From the NCBI RefSeq assembly GCF_004363555.1, contig NZ_SNZJ01000017.1:1-64000 (forward strand): 64,000 nucleotides of DNA, in the 5' to 3' direction. Origin of the DNA: Halomonas ventosae (GTDB taxonomy: Bacteria > Pseudomonadota > Gammaproteobacteria > Pseudomonadales > Halomonadaceae). A program made the position numbers and the translations under genes. Numbering within the stretch: the stretch's first letter is position 1; the number at the start of each line of letters is the position of its first letter. This document shows positions 1-10,803 of this stretch, one piece after another. A model generated the notes under the pieces. The model made no database searches. It was not told where the DNA came from and saw only the letters and a program-made list of their open reading frames with translations.

Positions 1-1
1 T

Positions 2-100
2 CAGTACAACTGGCATCGGCCGCATGCCAGCCTGGATTATCATCCTCCGGTTAGCCGGCTGGGCCTTTCCGTGAACAACCTGATGGGTTTACACAACTAG
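2..100 (+). CDS. IS481-type transposase, C-terminal fragment (cut by window edge)
   Basis: The first 32 codons visible, read in frame from base 2 to the TAG at 98-100, include YNWHRPHASLDYHPP and end in NNLMGLHN. The YN-HRPH-SL stretch followed by P-SRL and a closing NNL-LH is typical of the C-terminus of rve-type transposases of the IS481/IS3 group. The stop lies one base from the stop of the convergent LysE-type gene, so no room remains for a terminal inverted repeat outside that gene. This suggests a remnant rather than a complete right end. The rest of the element is outside the window, so intactness cannot be judged. Confidence 0.7.
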   Translation, partial: QYNWHRPHASLDYHPPVSRLGLSVNNLMGLHN

Positions 101-101
101 C

Positions 102-719
102 TCAGGCAATGGGCCCGGCCACCACCCGCAGCGCCAGCGCCAGCAGCAGCACGCCGGTGATGCGATTGAGCCAGTGGGCACGGGCCTGCAGCCAGGGCAG
201 CACCCGCGAGTGGGACAGGCCCACCGCCACCAGCACGTACCAGCCGCCGTCGATGATCATCGCCGTGAGCACCACCAGCGCCTTGGCCGCGAGGCTCATG
301 TCGGGGGTCACGAACTGGCTGAGCAGGGCGATGAAGAAGAGGATCAGCTTGGGGTTGCCCAGCGCCACCAGCACGCCCTCGCGGGCCGCCTGGCGACCGC
401 TGGTGGCCATGGCCTCGGCATCCAGGGCGCCGGCCCGCCCCGCGCGCAGGGCCTTGATCCCCAGCCACGCCAGGTAGGCCGCCCCGCCCAAGGTGATCGC
501 CTGGAACAGCAGCGGGAAGCGCACGATCAGCGCCCCCAGGCCCCACACCGTGAGCAACGCATAGAAACCCACGCCCAGGGCATGGGCGAGGCCCGCCGCG
601 ACCCCGGGCAGGCGCCCGCCGCCCAGGGTATGGCGCAGCACCAGGGCCAGGCTGGGCCCGGGCGACATGGCCCCCATGGCGCAGACCGCGGCCAGCGAGA
701 GCCAGAGCGAGAAGGGCAT
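102..719 (-). CDS. LysE/RhtB family amino-acid exporter
   Basis: This 205-aa, very hydrophobic protein has about six membrane segments. Near its N-terminus it carries the family signature MSPGPSLALVLRHTLGGG (a GP-P glycine/proline loop after helix 1). LysE/RhtB proteins export amino acids such as lysine, threonine or homoserine lactones across the inner membrane. The substrate cannot be told from sequence. Length matches the family (200-210 aa). Its 3' end abuts a transposase fragment, but the C-terminal ITGVLLLALALR helix looks complete. It is read away from rnk on the same strand, with a 33-bp gap. Confidence 0.85.
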   Translation of the reverse strand: MPFSLWLSLAAVCAMGAMSPGPSLALVLRHTLGGGRLPGVAAGLAHALGVGFYALLTVWGLGALIVRFPLLFQAITLGGAAYLAWLGIKALRAGRAGALDAEAMATSGRQAAREGVLVALGNPKLILFFIALLSQFVTPDMSLAAKALVVLTAMIIDGGWYVLVAVGLSHSRVLPWLQARAHWLNRITGVLLLALALRVVAGPIA

Positions 720-752
720 GCAGGAACCTCCAGTGTCAGGATGGATCGGGGC

Positions 753-1166
753 TCAGCGGTGGAACTGGCCTTCCCGCTCGGGCTGCCAGAGGATGGCATC
801 GATGCGCAGCTGCACCTCGCGACCGCCCGGCAGTGGCCAGTCGATGGTATCGCCGATGCGCAGGCCGAGCAGGGCCGCGCCCACGGGGGCCATCACCGAG
901 ATACCGTCCTCGGTGGCAGCCAACGCATGGGGATAGACCAGGGTGCGAATGATCTGCCGCTCGCGGGCCAGGTCGGTGAACTGCACCTGGCTGCACATGC
1001 TGACCACATCCTCGGGAATCTGCTGCGGGTCGACCACCTCGCCGCGCGCCAGCTCCTCTTCCAGGGAGCGGGCCACCGCCAGGTCCTTGTCGTCGGCCTC
1101 GTCAATGAGCCGCTGCAGCCGCTCGGCATCGAGCCGGTTGATGATGATGGGGGGACGCGTCGCCAT
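753..1166 (-). CDS. rnk: Regulator of nucleoside diphosphate kinase (Rnk, GreA/GreB-like)
   Basis: The 137-aa protein has a short N-terminal coiled-coil region (residues 10-45, with RLQRLIDEA and SLEEELARG) and a GreA/GreB-type C-terminal FKBP-like domain (about 50-130: VSMCSQVQFTDL, VMAPVGAALLGLRIGD). Rnk binds RNA polymerase near the secondary channel and affects Ndk levels in relatives. Length equals E. coli Rnk (136 aa). The ATG is preceded by a strong AGGAGG. A hairpin followed by a T-rich stretch lies in its 5' leader (1227-1247). Confidence 0.88.
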   Translation of the reverse strand: MATRPPIIINRLDAERLQRLIDEADDKDLAVARSLEEELARGEVVDPQQIPEDVVSMCSQVQFTDLARERQIIRTLVYPHALAATEDGISVMAPVGAALLGLRIGDTIDWPLPGGREVQLRIDAILWQPEREGQFHR

Positions 1167-1221
1167 GAGACCTCCTGGGCACCGTCAACGCTGATTGCAC
1201 GTTTTCCGGGGTAACCAACGA

Positions 1222-1247
1222 AAACAGCCCTCCACCCGAGGAGGGGC
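1222..1247 (-). other. Hairpin in rnk leader, terminator-like
   Basis: CCCTCC (1228-1233) pairs with GGAGGG (1240-1245) across a 6-nt loop. Read on the minus strand it is followed by CTGTTTTCG. It lies about 60 bp upstream of the rnk start and between divergent genes, so it may be an attenuator or may block leftward read-through. This is inference from shape only. Confidence 0.35.
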
Positions 1248-1365
1248 GAAGGACTGTGTTGCCACTACCTTACGCCATCCCGGGGCAAGGCGACAGTCCC
1301 GCGGGGCTGCAGAGCCCTCGCTCGCGACGCTACACTGTCGACACACCTCGACAGAGACGCTGCCC

Positions 1366-1524
1366 ATGACGGTCCGGACCCTCGCCATCGCCCTGCTGAT
1401 CCTCGGCGCCATCCTGCCCATCGTCGGCTGGTGGGCCTCCAGCCCCGTCGCCTTCGTGGGGCCGGCGCTGCTGCTGCTCGGCGTCCTGCTGCTCTGGACC
1501 GGGAGGCGGCACCATGGCCGGTGA
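1366..1524 (+). CDS. Small two-helix membrane protein (52 aa)
   Basis: The ATG at 1366 gives a 52-residue protein with two hydrophobic segments (about 5-24 and 29-45) separated by a GWWAS turn and ending in RRHHGR, consistent with a positive cytoplasmic tail. An in-frame ATG further upstream would add a poorly hydrophobic, unlikely N-terminus. The gene overlaps the next one (ExoD-like) by 11 bp, which points to translational coupling and a shared membrane role. I do not recognise a family with certainty; it resembles short hypothetical inner-membrane proteins of Halomonas-like bacteria. Confidence 0.6.
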   Translation: MTVRTLAIALLILGAILPIVGWWASSPVAFVGPALLLLGVLLLWTGRRHHGR

Positions 1525-2128
1525 CGTCAGCGACGCTCCCGAGCAGGTACCCCCGCCCAACCTGGCCGGCGTGCTGGAGAGGGCTCAGCAGGCCGGTCGG
1601 CGACAGGAGAGCGTCAGCCTCGGCGCCATCCTCGACAGCGTGGGCCGGCGCTCCTTCGCCCCCTTCCTGCTGGTCGCCGGGCTGGTCACCCTGGCGCCGC
1701 TGGTCGGCGACATTCCCGGGGTACCGACCCTGATGGCCATTCTGGTGGTGCTCTCCTCCGTCCAGCTGCTGGTCGGCCGGGACCACATCTGGCTGCCGGC
1801 CTGGCTGCTGAAGCGCCGGGTCTCGCGGGCGCGCTTCACCAGGGCCACCCGCTGGATGGAGCGCCCGGCCCGCTGGGTCGACCGGTTGCTCAAGCAGCGG
1901 CTCGTGTGGCTAACCCGGCCACCCGCCCACCTCGCCGTGGCGCTGACCTGCCTGCTGATCGCCCTGGCCATGCCGCCCATGGAGGTGGTGCCCTTCACCG
2001 CCAACGGGGCGGGCCTGGCCCTGACGCTCTTCGCCCTGGCACTGCTCGCCAACGACGGCCTGATGGCCCTGCTGGGCTACGCCCTGACCGGCGGCACCCT
2101 GGCGCTGGTGATCGTCGGCCTGGCCTGA
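1514..2128 (+). CDS. ExoD family membrane protein
   Basis: The 204-aa protein has an N-terminal cytoplasmic stretch, then the ExoD-type hydrophobic blocks (FAPFLLVAGLVTLAPLVGDIPGVPT and the C-terminal PPMEVVPFTANGAGLAL). ExoD proteins are membrane proteins first linked to exopolysaccharide synthesis in rhizobia. Their biochemical role is unknown. Length fits the family. The start overlaps the upstream 52-aa gene, and a DUF1206 gene follows 32 bp downstream, so a three-gene membrane operon is likely. Confidence 0.8.
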   Translation: MAGDVSDAPEQVPPPNLAGVLERAQQAGRRQESVSLGAILDSVGRRSFAPFLLVAGLVTLAPLVGDIPGVPTLMAILVVLSSVQLLVGRDHIWLPAWLLKRRVSRARFTRATRWMERPARWVDRLLKQRLVWLTRPPAHLAVALTCLLIALAMPPMEVVPFTANGAGLALTLFALALLANDGLMALLGYALTGGTLALVIVGLA

Positions 2129-2160
2129 ATGGCAACAGGCCCCCTACCCCAGGAGCTGCC

Positions 2161-2973
2161 ATGCCAACCCCCGAGACACGCTTCAAGCACGGCCTCGCCC
2201 TGGCGGCGCGCGCCGGCTATGTCGCCAAGGGCATCGTCTACCTGCTGATCGGCGGCCTCGCCACCCTGGCAGCAGCCGGGCTGGGCGGGGAGAATGTCGG
2301 CTCCAAGGAGGCGATCAATCAGCTGGTCGCCCGCCCCTTCGGCGACGTCATGCTGGGCCTGCTCGGCGCCGGGCTCTTCGCCTATGCCCTGTGGCGCCTG
2401 CTGCAGGCCCTGCTGGATACCGAGGACGTGGGGCTGGGCCTCAAGGGCGTCGGGACCCGGGTGGGCTTCCTCGTCAGCAGCCTCACCCACGGCAGCCTGG
2501 GGGTCTACTGTTTCGACCTGCTGCGCAACGTGGCGATGTCCTCGGGAGAGGCCACCGCCCAGGATCGCACCGCCCTGCTGATGAGCCACCGGGGCGGCGT
2601 GATCCTGGTCTTCGCGGTCGGCCTGGTGTTCCTGGGCGTCGGCCTGCGCCAGCTGTGGCGGGCCATCACCCGCTCCTACCTCAAGAACTGGCACCACCAC
2701 GAGATGGCCACGACCCAGCGCCGCTTCTTCGAGGGCATCACCCGCTGGGGCCTCTCGGCCCGCGGGGTGGTCTTCGTGATCATCGGGGGGTTCCTGTGCC
2801 TGGCGGCCTGGCAGACCGACCCCAGCGAGGCCCAAGGACTCGGCGGCGCGCTGAACGTGCTCGCCGGGCAGCCCTTCGGCCCCTGGCTGCTGGGCGTGGT
2901 GGCCCTCGGCCTGTTCGGCTACGGGATCTACTGTTTGATCAATGCCGGCTTCCGGGACACCAGCGTCGATTGA
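2161..2973 (+). CDS. DUF1206 domain membrane protein
   Basis: The 270-aa protein holds three repeated units, each with two helices and an ARAGYVAKG / SLTHGSLGVYCFD / LSARGVVFVIIGG-type start. The units lie around residues 14-85, 95-170 and 190-265, the hallmark of DUF1206. The repeats contain a conserved R/H-G pair at the cytoplasmic entry of the first helix. Function is unknown. The ATG at 2161 sits 7 nt after CAGGAG. Longer in-frame starts would read through the end of the preceding gene. It is likely co-transcribed with the two upstream membrane genes. Confidence 0.82.
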   Translation: MPTPETRFKHGLALAARAGYVAKGIVYLLIGGLATLAAAGLGGENVGSKEAINQLVARPFGDVMLGLLGAGLFAYALWRLLQALLDTEDVGLGLKGVGTRVGFLVSSLTHGSLGVYCFDLLRNVAMSSGEATAQDRTALLMSHRGGVILVFAVGLVFLGVGLRQLWRAITRSYLKNWHHHEMATTQRRFFEGITRWGLSARGVVFVIIGGFLCLAAWQTDPSEAQGLGGALNVLAGQPFGPWLLGVVALGLFGYGIYCLINAGFRDTSVD

Positions 2974-3054
2974 GCAGGCCTCTCGATCCATCGCGAAAAA
3001 GAGGGTCAGGGAGACAAGACGCCCGGTGAGGCATGATAGGCAAGGCAGAAACGC

Positions 3055-3080
3055 AAACAGCCGCCCGCAGGCGGCTGTTT
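3055..3080 (-). terminator. Rho-independent terminator of tRNA-Leu
   Basis: A perfect 11-bp stem (AAACAGCCGCC at 3055-3065 with its complement at 3070-3080) closes on a 4-nt loop. It ends in TTT GCG TTT on the minus strand, starting 17 nt beyond the tRNA CCA end. Confidence 0.85.
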
Positions 3081-3097
3081 CAGATCTGGCGTCAGGC

Positions 3098-3184
3098 TGG
3101 TACCGGCGGTCGGACTCGAACCGACAAGGGCTTGCACCCGGCGGATTTTGAATCCGCTGCGTCTACCAATTCCGCCACGCCGGC
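3098..3184 (-). tRNA. tRNA-Leu (anticodon CAA)
   Basis: An 87-nt cloverleaf with long variable arm, read on the minus strand. It has a GCCGGCG/CGCCGGT acceptor stem (a G-U first pair), TGG-GACGC in the D-arm, anticodon stem GCGGA/TCCGC with loop TTCAAAA giving anticodon CAA (decodes UUG), a variable arm GGGTGCAAGCCC, and T-loop GGTTCGAGTCC. CCA is encoded. A near-consensus promoter (3196-3223) and a strong terminator (3055-3080) make it a single-gene transcript. Confidence 0.97.
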
Positions 3185-3195
3185 AACGCGCTGGC

Positions 3196-3223
3196 ATTAT
3201 ACGTGGGCACCGGGGCAGGTCAA
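3196..3223 (-). promoter_or_regulatory. Sigma-70 promoter of tRNA-Leu
   Basis: On the minus strand TTGACC and TATAAT are separated by 16 bp. The -10 box ends about 11 bp before the mature tRNA 5' end. This is the best promoter match in the window and fits a highly expressed tRNA. Confidence 0.85.
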
Positions 3224-3231
3224 TCGGCCGG

Positions 3232-3260
3232 CTGACTTCCCTGCCGCGAGACGGTATCCT
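3232..3260 (+). promoter_or_regulatory. Possible promoter of queA operon
   Basis: CTGACT and TATCCT are spaced by 17 bp in the divergent region between tRNA-Leu and queA, about 65 bp before the queA ATG. The match is moderate and position is the main support. Confidence 0.4.
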
Positions 3261-3324
3261 GTCGGGCTTTGCGCGGCTCGCGAAGCCGCCCGACACGCCC
3301 CCTGAGCCGGATCAGAACGCCCCC

Positions 3325-4355
3325 ATGCAGCGCGCCGACTTCCACTACGAGCTCCCCGAGGAGCTGATTGCCCGCTACCCCTCCGAGCAGCGCAGCGACT
3401 GCCGCCTGCTGTGCGTCGATGGCGCCACCGGCGCGCTCGCCCACCGCCGCTTCCCCGACCTGGTCGAGCTGCTCGCCCCCGGGGACCTGCTGGTGTTCAA
3501 CGACACCCGGGTGATTCCCGCCCGCCTGCACGGCCACAAGGCCAGCGGCGGCAAGGTGGAGATGCTGCTCGAGCGCCCCCTGGACGCGCATCGCGGCCTC
3601 GCCCACCTGCGCTCGAGCAAGTCGCCGAAGCCCGGCACCGAGCTGGTCTTCGAGGGGGGCATCCGCGCCGTGGTGGAGGGGCGCCGCGAGGCGCTCTTCG
3701 AGCTGCGCTTCATCGGCGAGACGCCGCTGATTGCGCTGCTGGAACAGCACGGCCACATGCCGCTGCCCCCCTACATCACCCGCGAGGACGAGCTGGCCGA
3801 CCGCGAGCGCTACCAGACCGTCTATGCGCGCCGCGACGGGGCCGTGGCCGCCCCCACCGCCGGGCTGCACTTCGACGAGCCGCTGCTCGAGGCGCTGGCC
3901 GCCAGGGGCATCGAGAGCGCCTACGTCACCCTTCACGTGGGGGCCGGCACCTTCCAGCCGGTGCGCGCCGACGACATCCGCGAGCACCAGATGCACAGCG
4001 AGTGGATCGAGGTCAACGAGGCCGCCTGCGAGCAGGTGCGCGCCGCCCGTGCCCGGGGCAACCGGGTGGTGGCGGTGGGCACCACCAGCGTGCGCTGCCT
4101 GGAGTCGGCCTGCCTGAAGAGTGCGAATGGCGAGATCGCCCCCTTCAGCGGGGAGACCGACATCTTCATCTACCCGGGCTACGGCTGGCGTTGCGTCGAT
4201 GCCTTGATTACCAACTTCCACCTGCCGGAGTCGACCCTGCTGATGCTGGTGTCGTCCTTTGCCGGCTACGAGACGACGATGGCGGCCTACCGGTCGGCGG
4301 TGGACGAGCGCTACGCCTTCTTCAGCTATGGCGATGCCATGTTCCTGACGCGCAA

Positions 4356-4362
<7 letters not shown>
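3325..4362 (+). CDS. queA: S-adenosylmethionine:tRNA ribosyltransferase-isomerase
   Basis: The 345-aa enzyme transfers and isomerises the ribosyl moiety of SAM onto 7-aminomethyl-7-deazaguanine in tRNA, giving epoxyqueuosine. Family landmarks are present: [13 protein letters not shown] near residue 60, the AAPTAGLHF block near 175, [10 protein letters not shown] near 200, and [24 protein letters not shown] near 275. The chosen ATG ([11 protein letters not shown]) matches the family N-terminus. The longer reading frame upstream runs through the promoter and tRNA and is rejected. Its TGA lies inside a 14-bp tandem repeat. It is followed by tgt, the previous enzyme of the same pathway. Confidence 0.96.
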
Positions 4363-5595
<1,233 letters not shown>

Positions 5596-5598
5596 CCC

Positions 5599-5623
5599 AC
5601 GGCCGGCCCCCAGGGCCGGCCGT
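5599..5623 (+). other. Hairpin after tgt
   Basis: A perfect 11-bp stem (ACGGCCGGCCC / GGGCCGGCCGT) with a 3-nt loop starts 3 bp after the tgt stop. No T-tract follows, so it is more likely an mRNA stability or processing structure in the tgt-yajC spacer than an efficient terminator. Confidence 0.5.
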
Positions 5624-5661
5624 AGAATATCCCGCTTTCATCACCCAGGAGATCGTCATAC

Positions 5662-5997
5662 ATGCTGGACTTCTTCATTTCCCCGGCCATGGCCCAGGAT
5701 GCCGGCGCCGCCGGTGGCGGCATCGCCCAGATCGTCATGCTGGTCGGCTTCGTGGCCATCTTCTACTTCCTGCTGTGGCGCCCCCAGGCCAAGCGTGCCA
5801 AGCAGCACAAGCAGCTGATCGGCAACCTCTCCAAGGGTGACGAGATCGTCATCGGCGGCGGCATGCTGGGCCGCATCACCAAGGTGAGCGACGACAGCGA
5901 GTTCCTGAGCATGGAGATCGCCGAAGGCACCGAGGTCAACGTGCAGAAGAATGCCGTGGCCGCCGTCCTGCCCAAGGGCACGCTCAAGTCCATCTGA
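5662..5997 (+). CDS. yajC: Sec translocase accessory protein YajC
   Basis: A 111-aa single-span inner-membrane protein. It has a short periplasmic N-terminus, a helix around residues 22-39 (IVMLVGFVAIFYFLLW), then the diagnostic RPQ-KR motif and a cytoplasmic domain with LSKGDEIVIGGGMLGRI. It associates with SecDF in the holotranslocon. The start follows AGGAG by 10 nt. Order tgt-yajC-secD-secF is the usual one. Confidence 0.95.
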   Translation: MLDFFISPAMAQDAGAAGGGIAQIVMLVGFVAIFYFLLWRPQAKRAKQHKQLIGNLSKGDEIVIGGGMLGRITKVSDDSEFLSMEIAEGTEVNVQKNAVAAVLPKGTLKSI

Positions 5998-6013
5998 CCC
6001 GGGCGCCTTCCCG

Positions 6014-6046
6014 CCCCGCCGCGCCCCTCCCGGGCGCGCGGCGGGG
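6014..6046 (+). other. GC-rich hairpin in yajC-secD spacer
   Basis: CCCCGCCGCGC (6014-6024) pairs perfectly with 6036-6046. More self-complementary GC-rich sequence follows (6058-6105). No T-tract is present. It sits in the 150-bp spacer before secD and may tune secD translation or mRNA stability. Confidence 0.45.
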
Positions 6047-6147
6047 GCCGCCCTGCGGCCGGTGCGGCAGGAGCCGCGCGACCGGCTCCCGCCCTCTCCG
6101 GTCGCCTCGTCAGCCTCCAACGTCCGCAACCTGAGGGCAGGGCCCCC

Positions 6148-7998
<1,851 letters not shown>

Positions 7999-8007
7999 GA
8001 GGTGGCA

Positions 8008-8931
8008 ATGAAATCCCTCGTCAATCGACAGCTCGACTTCATGGGCAAGCGCCGGGTCGCCTTCGCGATCTCGGGGCTGATGCTGCTGGTGTCGATCGCC
8101 GCGCTGCTGTTCCAGCAGCTCAACCTGGGGCTGGACTTCACCGGCGGCACCCTGGTGGAGGTCCGCTACGCGGTGGCGCCATCCCTGGACGCCGTGCGCC
8201 AGGTCCTGGAGGACACCGGGTTCCGTGACGTCTCGGTGCAAACCTTCGGCGCCTCCACCGAGGTGCTGATCCGCCTGCAGCAGGCCTTCGACCCCGATGT
8301 CGGCGAGCAGGTGGTGAACCTGCTGCGCGACGCCGGCGACGAGGTGGAGCTGGTGCGTGCCGAGTTCGTCGGCGCCCAGGTGGGCGACCAGCTGCGCGAC
8401 CAGAGCGGCATGGGCCTGCTGGTGGCACTGGGCATCGTGATGCTCTACGTGGCCTTCCGCTTCCAGTACAAGTTCGCCATCGGCGCCCTGCTGGCGCTGA
8501 TGCACGACGTGATCATCGTCGTCGGCCTCTTCTCGCTGTTCCAGTGGGAATTCGACCTCACCGTGCTCGCCGCCCTGCTGGCGGTGATCGGCTACTCGCT
8601 CAACGACACCATCGTGGTCTACGACCGCATCCGCGAGACCATCCGCAAGTCACGCATCGATGACATGCCGGCGATCTTCAACGAGGCGATCAACCAGACC
8701 CTGTCGCGCACCCTGGCGACCTCCGGCACCACCCTGCTGGTGCTGCTGGCCTTGCTGCTGCTGGGCGGGGACATGATCCACTTCTTCTCCATCGCCCTGA
8801 TCGCCGGTGTGGTGGTCGGGACCTTCTCCTCCATCTACGTGGCAGCGGCCCTGCTGCTGGCGGTGAAGCTGGATCGCGAGGACCTGATCCCGGCGAAGAA
8901 GGAGGACCCCGAGGCCGAGGAGCTGCCCTGA
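8008..8931 (+). CDS. secF: Protein translocase subunit SecF
   Basis: The 307-aa partner of SecD has six predicted helices. Landmarks are the GLDFTGG loop after helix 1, a short periplasmic domain (about 50-120), and AVIGYSLNDTIVVYDRIRE in the TM4-5 region. The ATG at 8008 is preferred because AGAGG lies 6 nt before it. A GTG at 8002 would add two residues and overlap that ribosome site. A bidirectional terminator follows. Confidence 0.96.
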   Translation: MKSLVNRQLDFMGKRRVAFAISGLMLLVSIAALLFQQLNLGLDFTGGTLVEVRYAVAPSLDAVRQVLEDTGFRDVSVQTFGASTEVLIRLQQAFDPDVGEQVVNLLRDAGDEVELVRAEFVGAQVGDQLRDQSGMGLLVALGIVMLYVAFRFQYKFAIGALLALMHDVIIVVGLFSLFQWEFDLTVLAALLAVIGYSLNDTIVVYDRIRETIRKSRIDDMPAIFNEAINQTLSRTLATSGTTLLVLLALLLLGGDMIHFFSIALIAGVVVGTFSSIYVAAALLLAVKLDREDLIPAKKEDPEAEELP

Positions 8932-8964
8932 CAGCGCCCCGCCGCTTCGCCGAGGTAGAGACAG

Positions 8965-8997
8965 AAAACCCCCGCCGGTGATACCGACGGGGGTTTT
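8965..8997. terminator. Bidirectional terminator between secF and suhB
   Basis: AAAACCCCCG (8965-8974) pairs with CGGGGGTTTT (8988-8997), with an inner CGGT/ACCG stem. T-rich sequence follows on both strands, so it can serve both convergent genes. Confidence 0.88.
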
Positions 8998-9039
8998 CCT
9001 TTTCACCTGGCGCTTGTGGCTAGGCGCTTGGCGCTAAGA

Positions 9040-9834
9040 TCAGAAATGCGGCTTGAGCTGCTGCACCAGGGCCTTGTAGAGGCGCGGTCCGGCGGCCATC
9101 AGGCGCCCCTCGATATCGACGCTGGGCTGGCCATCGGGGGTGCCCATCAGGGCGCCGCTCTCCTTGAGCAGCAGCGAGCCGACGTGCAGGTCCTGCTCCT
9201 CCAGGCCCAGCACGAAGGCGGCGTCGGCACGCCCCGCCGCCAGCTCGGCGATATCGAGCAGGCCGCTGCCGGAGGCGCGCTGCAGCTCGATCTGCGGGCC
9301 GAGCTGCTGCACCAGGGTCAGGTAGGAGGGCAGGAAGCGCGAGCGCAGCCAGGTCTCGGGCAGGCTCATGGCGATGCGGGTGCCGGCCACGGCGGTGTTC
9401 TTCGACACGCGCAGGCGCTTGCCGTTGAGCTGGGCTCCGCGCCCGCGACTGGCCAGGTACTCGTCATCGCTGAAGGGACAGATCACCACCGCATGCTCCG
9501 GGCGGCCCTTGACGAGACAGACCACCGACAGCGCGAAGCCGGGGGAGGCAACGCTGAGGTTGGAGTAGCCGTGGAAGGGTTCGATCTTCCACAGGGTATC
9601 GGCACCCTCGCCCTCACCGGCGCGATGAGGCGTGAAGCGCCCCTGTACGCCGTGCTGGGGGTAGCCGCGCGAGAGCTGACGGACGATCAGCGTCTCGGCA
9701 TTGCGGGCCGCATCCTCGAGCAGGCGGTCGAGGTTGTGCTCCTGGTGGGAGTTCTCGATTCGCTCGCGGATGCGCAGGAACTGTTCGCCGGCGCTGCGTG
9801 CCGCACGCAGCGCGAATTGGACCATCGGATGCAT
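9040..9834 (-). CDS. suhB: SuhB-like protein with degenerate inositol monophosphatase site
   Basis: The 264-aa protein aligns along its whole length with SuhB (MHPM N-terminus, SYPQH-like SRGYPQHG, RGRGAQLNGKRLR, LDIAELAAGRADAAF). The catalytic metal-binding signature is lost: family W-IDPLDGTTNF reads WKIEPFHGYSNL (Glu85, His88), and the upstream EE-SG ligands are replaced by QGRFTP. Only the third Asp (Asp215 in EEQDLHVG) remains. In E. coli, SuhB also works as a Nus factor in rRNA transcription without needing phosphatase activity, so a non-enzymatic role is likely (inference). The ATG at 9834 matches the family N-terminus. The gene is divergent from trmJ, as in E. coli and Pseudomonas. 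Confidence 0.88.
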   Translation of the reverse strand: MHPMVQFALRAARSAGEQFLRIRERIENSHQEHNLDRLLEDAARNAETLIVRQLSRGYPQHGVQGRFTPHRAGEGEGADTLWKIEPFHGYSNLSVASPGFALSVVCLVKGRPEHAVVICPFSDDEYLASRGRGAQLNGKRLRVSKNTAVAGTRIAMSLPETWLRSRFLPSYLTLVQQLGPQIELQRASGSGLLDIAELAAGRADAAFVLGLEEQDLHVGSLLLKESGALMGTPDGQPSVDIEGRLMAAGPRLYKALVQQLKPHF

Positions 9835-9910
9835 GATCGGGCCTTGGGGAGTCGGTGGTGTTAAAGAACGGGTCGGCGCGCATCCTAGCAGAAGCGCGCG
9901 GGGCGCGCCA

Positions 9911-9939
9911 TTCGACGCGCCGGGCCGGCGTGATAGAAT
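9911..9939 (+). promoter_or_regulatory. Possible trmJ promoter
   Basis: TTCGAC and TAGAAT are separated by 17 bp in the suhB/trmJ divergent region, 33 bp before the trmJ ATG. The -10 match is good and the -35 is moderate. Confidence 0.45.
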
Positions 9940-9972
9940 CGCCCGCCTCCCCCCAGCATCCACAGGCCCACC

Positions 9973-10719
9973 ATGCTCGAGCGCATTCGCATCGTCCTGA
10001 TCGGCACCAGCCACCCCGGCAACATCGGCGGCACCGCCCGCGCCATGCACAACATGGGCCTGTCCGACCTGGCCCTGGTGGCGCCGCGCTGCGAGCCGCT
10101 CACCGCCGATACCGTCTCACGCGCCTCGGGGGCCGACCATATCGTCCACGGCGCCCGCACGGTGGAGTCCCTGGAGCAGGCGGTGGGCGACGCCACCCTG
10201 GTCGTCGGGGCCAGCGCCCGCTCGCGCACCCTGCCCTGGCCGATGATCACGCCTCGCGCACTCGGCGAGCGCCTCCCGACGGAGCTGGCCAGCCCCGAGG
10301 CGCGCGTCGCCCTGGTCTTCGGCCGCGAGGACAGCGGCCTGACCAACGCCGAGCTGCAGCGCTGCCATGCCCATGTGCATATCCCCACCAACCCCGACTT
10401 CAGCTCCCTGAACCTGGCTGCCGCGGTGCAGGTGCTGGCCTACGAGTGCCGGCAGGCGTGGCTTGGCCAGCAGGAACCGACGGCCCAGGCCGAGGTACCA
10501 CCGACCCAGCCGCTGGCGAGCCACCAGGAACTCGAGCGCTACTTCGAGCACCTGGAGCGCACCCTGGTCACCATCGGCTTCCACGACCCGGCCACCCCAC
10601 GACAGCTGATGGCCCGGCTGCGCCGCTTCACCCTGCGGGCCCGCCCCGAGCGCATGGAGCTCAACATCCTGCGCGGCATCCTCACCGCCACCGAGCAGCA
10701 GGCCGAGCGCCGCGAGTAG
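9973..10719 (+). CDS. trmJ: tRNA (cytidine/uridine-2'-O-)-methyltransferase TrmJ
   Basis: A 248-aa SPOUT-class enzyme that methylates the 2'-OH of position 32 in tRNA using SAM. The trefoil-knot motifs are clear: HPGNIGGTARAMHNMGL (residues 14-30, with the conserved N and R), FGREDSGLTN near 115, and IPTNPDFSSLNLAAAVQV near 137. A C-terminal helical tail with LERTLVTIGFHDP is typical of TrmJ. Neighbours suhB (divergent), cysE and iscR reproduce the Pseudomonas order. Confidence 0.95.
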   Translation: MLERIRIVLIGTSHPGNIGGTARAMHNMGLSDLALVAPRCEPLTADTVSRASGADHIVHGARTVESLEQAVGDATLVVGASARSRTLPWPMITPRALGERLPTELASPEARVALVFGREDSGLTNAELQRCHAHVHIPTNPDFSSLNLAAAVQVLAYECRQAWLGQQEPTAQAEVPPTQPLASHQELERYFEHLERTLVTIGFHDPATPRQLMARLRRFTLRARPERMELNILRGILTATEQQAERRE

Positions 10720-10803
10720 ATGGCGGGCGCGGCTTGAAGCAGGACCGCCGCGCCCCCACTATGAAAGCCATCCCCCAACGCCCTGCCACCCAAGGACCGC
10801 TGC

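Noticed and set aside
8002..8007. GTG start for SecF at 8002
   Set aside because: It overlaps the ribosome-binding site of the ATG at 8008 and adds two non-conserved residues.
9835..10050. N-terminal extension of SuhB to 10050
   Set aside because: It would overlap trmJ and its promoter. The family N-terminus MHPM begins at 9834.
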